Assembly: GCA_021323865.1 (NCBI GenBank)
Contig: JAJPKF010000027.1
Span: 1 to 53,113 of the forward strand
Length of the DNA: 53,113 nt
Source: Pseudomonadota bacterium
GTDB taxonomy: Bacteria > Chloroflexota > UBA5177 > JAJPKF01
Reading direction: 5' to 3'
Part shown: positions 48,708-53,113 of the stretch, in pieces
Position numbering within the stretch: position 1 is the first letter of the stretch
Layout of the letters: every line of letters starts with the position of its first letter
The notes under the pieces: generated by a model
Database searches by the model: none
What the model was told of the DNA's origin: nothing
Seen by the model: the letters and a program-made list of their open reading frames with translations, nothing else
Position numbers and translations under genes: made by a program

Positions 48708-50710
48708 GGCGCCACCTCGATCGGCTCGGCGAACAGGGGCACCTCCTGGCGCGCTTCTGCCGGTCGACGTCGTCGCACGGGCATAAGGGCCATGATTGCC
48801 CCCAAACCGACCAATCCGCCACCAAACCAGATCCAGCTGACCAGCGGTTTCACATACGCCTGCAGACTTACCCACCTCAGCCGGCGATCGACGGCGCGAA
48901 CGACGAGGTAGAGATCCCGAGACGCGGCAATGTGAACCGCGGGAGTGATAACCGGCTGCTGGACGCCCGGATAGTAGTTGATCGACGGCGCCAGCGATCC
49001 TTTGGCAGCTCCGGATTGAGAAACGTTGACGAACGCCTGAAGAACCATGCGATTCGACTGCGGGTCGGGTCGGATGCCGGCAAGCGTGAGCCGGTAACCG
49101 GAAAGGGTCATGGACTCGCCCACCCGGAGCGTTCGGTACGCCTGAGTCCCGAAGCTCTGGGAGGCAGTGATGCCGACGACCAAAAGGAGCACACCAAGAT
49201 GGGCCAGATAGCCGGCGTACCGACGCGGATTCCCACGGACCAAGAGCGGAAACGCCTCATACCAGGGCTCGCGAGTCCCAACCTGACGGCTGCGCAGGTC
49301 GCGCCGGATCGATCCGGCCGTGGCGGCGGCCACGAAGGCGACGAGACCGAAGAGAAGCAGCGGGCCAGTGCCGCGAACGCCGCCCAGTAAGAGGAGGCAG
49401 ATTGCCCCCAGCGCTGCAAGAGCCGGAACCACGAGCCGCTCGCTCGTCTCTTCGAGTCGAGAAGCGCCCCAGGGAAGAACCGGCCCCACTCCCATCAGGA
49501 AGAGCAGACCGACGGCGATCGGTACCGCAACTCGATCGAAGTAGGGAGCGCCCACCGATAGGCTCTGTCCGCTCAGAGCCTCGGCAAGGAGTGGAAAGAC
49601 GGTACCCAAGAGCACCGTGAGCGTGAGAGCGACCAGCAGCAGATTGTTGAGCAGGAAGGCGGACTCTCGGGACACCACCGATTGGAGCGTTCCCGGGGCC
49701 GACAGCTGCTCCGACCGGACGACGAGGATCAAGACGGAGACGGCCATCACTGCCGTCAGAAAGCCGAGAAAGATAGGACCGATCGCCGACTGAGTGAAGG
49801 AGTGGACTGAGGCAAGGACGCCACTGCGGGTCAAGAAGGTGCCGAAGATGGACAGCACGAATGCGCCGACGATCAGCGTCAGCGTCCACGTCTTCAGCAT
49901 CTGCCGTCGTTGCTGCACCTGGAGTGAGTGCAAGAAGGCCGTCGTCACCAGCCAGGGCATCAAGACGGCGTTCTCCACGGGGTCCCAGCTCCAGTACCCG
50001 CCCCAGCCCAACACGTCGTAGGACCACCACATTCCGGCGATGATGCCCAAGCTCAGGAAGGCCCAGGCGACAAGCGCCCAGCGGCGAATCCGGCTGAGCT
50101 CATCGCGACGTGGGTTTCCGGCCAGCAGCGCCCCCATTGCGAGGGCGAACGGCACTGACAAGCCGACATATCCGAGATAGAGGAGCGGCGGATGCAGACC
50201 CATCATCGGGTGGTTCTGCAGGAGCGGGTTGGGGCCAGGCCCGTTGGAGGGCGGATTCGCCAGCCGGATGAAGGGGTTGCCGGGTCCCGACATGACGAAC
50301 AGGAAGAAGCTCGAGATGGTGAGCAGCACGCCCACGGCGTAGGCCATCGCGCGCGAGCCGTCGCCTCGATAAAGCATCACGACCAGCGCAGTGTAGAGGC
50401 TGAGGATGAAGCCCCAAAACAGGATGGAACCTTCCAACGCCGCCCACAGCGAGATGACCGTGTAATACAACGGCGTTTGACGGCTGCCCACATCGGCGAC
50501 GTACTTGACGGAAAAGTCATGCGCCACCAGCGCATAGATCATTACTCCGCAGGCCGCCGTTATCAATCCAAAGACCAACAGCCCCGCAATCCGGCCGGCC
50601 GCCACCAGATCGGAACGGTCCCTATAACCGCCCAAAAAACAAGCTACCGCTCCACCCAGAGCGATAAAGAGCGCCGACAGCGTGAGCACGTGGCCCGCGA
50701 GACTCGCCAT
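48704..50710 (-). CDS. ccmF: CcmF heme lyase subunit
   Basis: 668 residues, about 14-15 membrane segments, the large System I protein that ligates heme to apocytochrome with CcmH. The WWD heme-handling motif is intact: LGWGGYWSWDPVENAVLMPWL (described in segments, near residue 233), with conserved His in NHPMMGLHPPLLYLGY and in FLTRSGVLASVHSF. Start ATG at 50710, 3 bases after the ccmE stop. Confidence 0.95.
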   Translation of the reverse strand: MASLAGHVLTLSALFIALGGAVACFLGGYRDRSDLVAAGRIAGLLVFGLITAACGVMIYALVAHDFSVKYVADVGSRQTPLYYTVISLWAALEGSILFWGFILSLYTALVVMLYRGDGSRAMAYAVGVLLTISSFFLFVMSGPGNPFIRLANPPSNGPGPNPLLQNHPMMGLHPPLLYLGYVGLSVPFALAMGALLAGNPRRDELSRIRRWALVAWAFLSLGIIAGMWWSYDVLGWGGYWSWDPVENAVLMPWLVTTAFLHSLQVQQRRQMLKTWTLTLIVGAFVLSIFGTFLTRSGVLASVHSFTQSAIGPIFLGFLTAVMAVSVLILVVRSEQLSAPGTLQSVVSRESAFLLNNLLLVALTLTVLLGTVFPLLAEALSGQSLSVGAPYFDRVAVPIAVGLLFLMGVGPVLPWGASRLEETSERLVVPALAALGAICLLLLGGVRGTGPLLLFGLVAFVAAATAGSIRRDLRSRQVGTREPWYEAFPLLVRGNPRRYAGYLAHLGVLLLVVGITASQSFGTQAYRTLRVGESMTLSGYRLTLAGIRPDPQSNRMVLQAFVNVSQSGAAKGSLAPSINYYPGVQQPVITPAVHIAASRDLYLVVRAVDRRLRWVSLQAYVKPLVSWIWFGGGLVGLGAIMALMPVRRRRPAEARQEVPLFAEPIEVAP

Positions 50711-50713
50711 GAG

Positions 50714-51205
50714 CTAGCGCCGGACGTACTGATCGGATTTGGGAAGGTGACCGGGCCGCGGCGCCACATAGGTCGACGAATGCTTCACGAGAACCGAGCT
50801 GGCATAGAAGCGCCCATGCCGGTAAACGCCCTCGACGACCGCACCGATTCCGGACCGAAACAGGGGTGGGGGCAGCACACTGCTGATCACCGTGATGCCG
50901 TGACCAGGATCCTGGAGGATGAACCTCAGGCGGTGGAGCTGAGCGTTCCAGTGCTGGGAACCGGGGCGAACCTGTCCGCCGAGACGGAGCTGTCCCGTCT
51001 GGTCGGCGGGACTTCGGGTAAGCAGCTCACTCGGCGTGATGTAGTACACCAGGTTGTTGGATAGCCCCTGATAGGCGAGATAGCCGAGGGCCACCAGAAT
51101 GACGGCCATCCCGAGCGCGAGCCGCAGCGCCGGTCGGCGCGTGGAGGCGCGGTGTGGACGCGCCACCGACCGAGGGCGATCCATGGTGGAATCAATGCTG
51201 CTCAT
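50714..51205 (-). CDS. ccmE: CcmE heme chaperone
   Basis: 163 residues with an N-terminal membrane anchor (LALGMAVILVALGYLAY) and an OB-fold domain. CcmE binds heme covalently in the periplasm (or outside). The key His is H142 in VKHSSTY and Y146 follows at the standard H-x3-Y spacing, although the usual HDExY reads HSSTY. LPPPLF and GVYRHGRFYASSVLVKH fit the family. Located between ccmD and ccmF. Confidence 0.92.
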   Translation of the reverse strand: MSSIDSTMDRPRSVARPHRASTRRPALRLALGMAVILVALGYLAYQGLSNNLVYYITPSELLTRSPADQTGQLRLGGQVRPGSQHWNAQLHRLRFILQDPGHGITVISSVLPPPLFRSGIGAVVEGVYRHGRFYASSVLVKHSSTYVAPRPGHLPKSDQYVRR

Positions 51206-51207
51206 AG

Positions 51208-51339
51208 TTAACGCCGATTGCGGGATCGCTGAGCTTCCCCGGCTCGCCGCTCACGCCAGATGACTGAGGCCACATAGAGCACAATTGCTCCCCAAGCGAT
51301 GCCGAAACCGGCTCCGATGGAGCTCCAATCAGCGAGCAT
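51208..51339 (-). CDS. ccmD: CcmD-like small membrane protein
   Basis: A 43-residue protein I translated directly from the minus strand: MLADWSSIG, then a single membrane segment (AGFGIAWGAIVLYVASVIW) followed by RERRAGEAQRSRNRR. Short length, one N-terminal-out helix and a basic tail are the CcmD pattern, and the position between ccmC and ccmE is where ccmD belongs. The ATG at 51339 lies 11 bases inside the ccmC end, with GGAG 8 bases upstream. CcmD helps release holo-CcmE from CcmABC. Confidence 0.82.
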   Translation of the reverse strand: MLADWSSIGAGFGIAWGAIVLYVASVIWRERRAGEAQRSRNRR

Positions 51340-52135
51340 GCACCGGCTCCAATGCGGATGTCTCCGGGACAATGTCGTCCCACTTCACGGTTTCAAGCTC
51401 CCGCTGCAGCCGGGCCAACCGCAGACGCCGACCGAGCAGGAAACCGTAGAGCAGGGTGAAGCCAACGAGATTGACGATGAGCGTTAGCTCCATTCGATCG
51501 TCCATGGTGGGATCCCCCAGATTTGGTCGGAGAAAGGTCGGAGCCTGATGCAGACTCCGCCACCACAGAACAGAGAAGTGGACCACCGGAATGTCGACGA
51601 ATCCGATGATGGCAATCACGGCCGACTGGCGGGCGCGAACCCAGGAGTCCTCGGTCAGGGCACGCAGGAGCAGATACCCGGCGAAGATGATGACCAAGAC
51701 AGCGGTGGTCGTGAGACGCGGATCCCAGGTCCAGTACACGCCCCAAGTCAGCTTTCCCCAAATGGCGCCGACCACGATGGCCAGTGTGGTGAGCAAGACC
51801 CCGATCTCGGCCGAGGCCACGGCCAGGTCGTCCCACCGCAGTTCCCTTTTCCACAGCAGCATGAGGCTCGCGCCCAAGGTGACGGTGAGGGCTAGATATG
51901 CCACCCAAATGGTGGGCACATGGATGTACATGAGGCGCAGATCCTGGCCCATGTGCACATCCGGCGGAGACCACCACAACGCCATGATCGTCCCGATGGC
52001 GAGTATCGGGACGCAGGCAAAGCCGATACGATTGGCGTTTCGCTCGAGCCAGACCATGAAACTCCAAAGGTCCCGCCGCACCATGCGACGGTCCGGCGCC
52101 GCGACGGCCGTCCTCGTGCGCGCAGGCGAGAGCAC
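51329..52135 (-). CDS. ccmC: CcmC heme-delivery protein
   Basis: 268 residues from the GTG at 52135 (the ATG at 52084 is an alternative, giving 251). Six membrane segments and the WWD motif WGKLTWGVYWTWDPRLT, with His in MYIHVPTIWVAYLAL and DIPVVHFSVLWWRSLHQ. CcmC attaches heme to CcmE with CcmA, B and D. C-terminal cytoplasmic tail of ~30 charged residues. Overlaps ccmD. Confidence 0.94.
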   Translation of the reverse strand: MLSPARTRTAVAAPDRRMVRRDLWSFMVWLERNANRIGFACVPILAIGTIMALWWSPPDVHMGQDLRLMYIHVPTIWVAYLALTVTLGASLMLLWKRELRWDDLAVASAEIGVLLTTLAIVVGAIWGKLTWGVYWTWDPRLTTTAVLVIIFAGYLLLRALTEDSWVRARQSAVIAIIGFVDIPVVHFSVLWWRSLHQAPTFLRPNLGDPTMDDRMELTLIVNLVGFTLLYGFLLGRRLRLARLQRELETVKWDDIVPETSALEPVHAR

Positions 52136-52195
52136 TCCATTATCGCCTGGAATCCTGCCCTCAGCCGTTGCCCGGGTCAGGAATACTCGGTCAGC

Positions 52196-52864
52196 TCAGT
52201 CCTCGGCAATCGACTCGTAGGTCAGCAGTCCTGCCGTTACGAGAACGACGTCGGCAACCACCAGCAGACCCACCCAGGTTCCCAGTTGTCCCGCCGGCCC
52301 ATGGAACAGCAGATCGGAAGCCCGTGCAGCGGCCAGCACTATGGGTACGACAACCGGGAGGACGAGAAGCGGAAGCATCACCTCTCGAGCGCGAACCGCC
52401 ATCGTAAGGCGGCCGTACAGGGAGCCAACGGCCGAGAGACCGGCCGTGCCAAGAACCGCGATTGGCAGCAGCCCCCAAATGCGTGGCCCGAGGGCTATGC
52501 CATCCAAGAGTAGGATCGTGGGAATGACCACCACCTCCAGGACCAGCATGGTCAACGCGGCGACCGCCAGCTTGGCCAGGTAAATGGCCCTGGGATCTGC
52601 ACCGGCAAGCAGCATCCCTTCGAAGCAGCGGTTCTCGCTCTCCATTTGATACGCACGCACGAACGCGAGGACGGCCGCGAAGACGATGGCCACCCAGACG
52701 ACCGCGGGCGCGGTGAGACGAAGCCGGGTCGGATCCGAGCCGAGGGCGAAGCTCATGGTGAGGACGATCATCAGCGCGAGGACGGTCAATGCGTTGAGAT
52801 TCGCCTTGCCCCGCCATTCCAGGAGAAGATCCTTGCGCACGATCGCCATGAGCTGGGCCATCAT
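52196..52864 (-). CDS. ccmB: CcmB transporter-like membrane protein
   Basis: 222 residues from the ATG at 52864, which overlaps the ccmA stop by 4 bases. AIVRKDLLLEWRGKANLNAL at the start, ENRCFEGMLLAGADPRAIYLAKL, and six hydrophobic segments are typical CcmB. It forms the membrane part of the CcmAB complex that drives release of CcmE-heme. A 60-base gap separates it from ccmC. Confidence 0.93.
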   Translation of the reverse strand: MMAQLMAIVRKDLLLEWRGKANLNALTVLALMIVLTMSFALGSDPTRLRLTAPAVVWVAIVFAAVLAFVRAYQMESENRCFEGMLLAGADPRAIYLAKLAVAALTMLVLEVVVIPTILLLDGIALGPRIWGLLPIAVLGTAGLSAVGSLYGRLTMAVRAREVMLPLLVLPVVVPIVLAAARASDLLFHGPAGQLGTWVGLLVVADVVLVTAGLLTYESIAED

Positions 52865-53113
52865 CCCGGTGCCGCTCCCAGCGTCCACAGCGGTCCGCTG
52901 CGTCGCCAGTCGAGGCTGAGGCCCTCGTAAACCACGCGACCCCGATCAAGGACGACGACCCGCTCGCAGAGCTGAGCCACGCGATCGGTGTCGTGAGACG
53001 CGACGACCAAGGCGTGCCCGGAGCGGCATGCGCCGCGAATCAGCTCGTCCACCAGCTCCTGCCCGTCCCGGTCGAGCGAGACGTGTGGCTCGTCCAGAAG
53101 CAGCACCTCGGGC
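52861..53113 (-). CDS. ccmA: CcmA ABC ATPase, C-terminal part (cut by window edge)
   Basis: 84 residues remain, reading in from the right edge. Walker B and following residues (VLLLDEPHVSLDRDG), the D-loop and the H-loop His in LVVASHDTDRVAQLCERVVVLDRGRVV identify an ABC ATPase; the following ccmB gene makes it CcmA. The N-terminal Walker A half is outside the window. Confidence 0.88.
   Translation of the reverse strand, partial: PEVLLLDEPHVSLDRDGQELVDELIRGACRSGHALVVASHDTDRVAQLCERVVVLDRGRVVYEGLSLDWRRSGPLWTLGAAPG

Noticed and set aside
52191..52949. 252-codon leftward frame overlapping ccmB
   Set aside because: Out of frame with CcmB, Arg/Gly/Ser-rich; CcmB has membrane segments and family motifs.
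1..53113. CRISPR arrays, tRNA/rRNA genes, insertion sequences, integrases
   Set aside because: Looked for on both strands; no regularly spaced repeats, cloverleaf-like gene, transposase-like or recombinase-like protein was seen.

Overview
The window is high-GC bacterial chromosome, densely coded on both strands, with many GTG and TTG starts and many 4-base stop/start overlaps. I see no tRNA, rRNA, CRISPR array, transposase, integrase or phage gene. The organism cannot be named from sequence alone. High GC, no visible outer-membrane export gene (no Wza-type) beside the polysaccharide genes, long disordered Ala/Pro-rich proteins, possible leaderless promoters and a System I cytochrome c maturation set fit a high-GC Terrabacteria-type lineage (for example Chloroflexota/Dormibacterota or an actinobacterial relative). 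This is low-confidence inference.

Layout. (1) 1-3037, housekeeping: a uridine phosphorylase fragment, the YchF ATPase, a metallophosphoesterase and GTP cyclohydrolase I. (2) 3038-7301: a phased regulatory array upstream of a small secreted protein, a perfect hairpin terminator, a secreted CHAP/HAF-repeat protein, a fumarylacetoacetate-hydrolase-family enzyme and a stand-alone XdhC-type domain. (3) 7345-36984: a large surface-polysaccharide locus built from two divergent arms meeting near 14.2 kb. The leftward arm encodes UDP-GlcNAc 2-epimerase, a glycosidase-like lipoprotein and a flippase carrying a roughly 930-residue disordered head. The rightward arm encodes a nucleotidyltransferase/kinase fusion, a second glycosidase-like paralog, a GAF-GGDEF protein, the initiating sugar transferase, a Gfo/Idh/MocA oxidoreductase, a small exported protein with PqqD, HprK-like and nucleotidyltransferase partners, a DegT aminotransferase, a Wzz/tyrosine-kinase-like protein, a Wzy-type polymerase, three glycosyltransferases (one fused to a deacetylase-like domain), a FemAB-like acyltransferase, an ATP-grasp enzyme, a HAD phosphatase and an OmpR-type response regulator. 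(4) 37260-41730: a second small secreted protein, a peptidase-S51-like protein, a DinB-like protein, a eukaryotic-type deoxyribose-phosphate aldolase and small unknowns. (5) 41949-46241: a two-domain aldehyde dehydrogenase of ALDH16 type and a secreted phosphoesterase, convergent. (6) 46371-53113: a leftward cytochrome c maturation cluster, ccmA(partial)-B-C-D-E-F-G-H/I-ccdA, including a 43-residue ccmD too small for usual gene-size cut-offs.

How it fits together. The polysaccharide locus has the parts of a Wzx/Wzy pathway: nucleotide-sugar synthesis (2-epimerase, oxidoreductase, aminotransferase), initiation, chain extension, flipping, polymerisation and length control, with possible c-di-GMP and two-component control. 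Most unusual are the PqqD/HprK-like/nucleotidyltransferase cassette placed directly after a small exported Pro-rich protein that has a lasso-leader-like YxxPxV motif, the basic-Trp-motif disordered head on the flippase, the paired glycosidase-like proteins, and the 11-bp-phased GTTCA array. Deoxyribose-phosphate aldolase releases acetaldehyde, and the nearby ALDH16-type enzyme could oxidise it.
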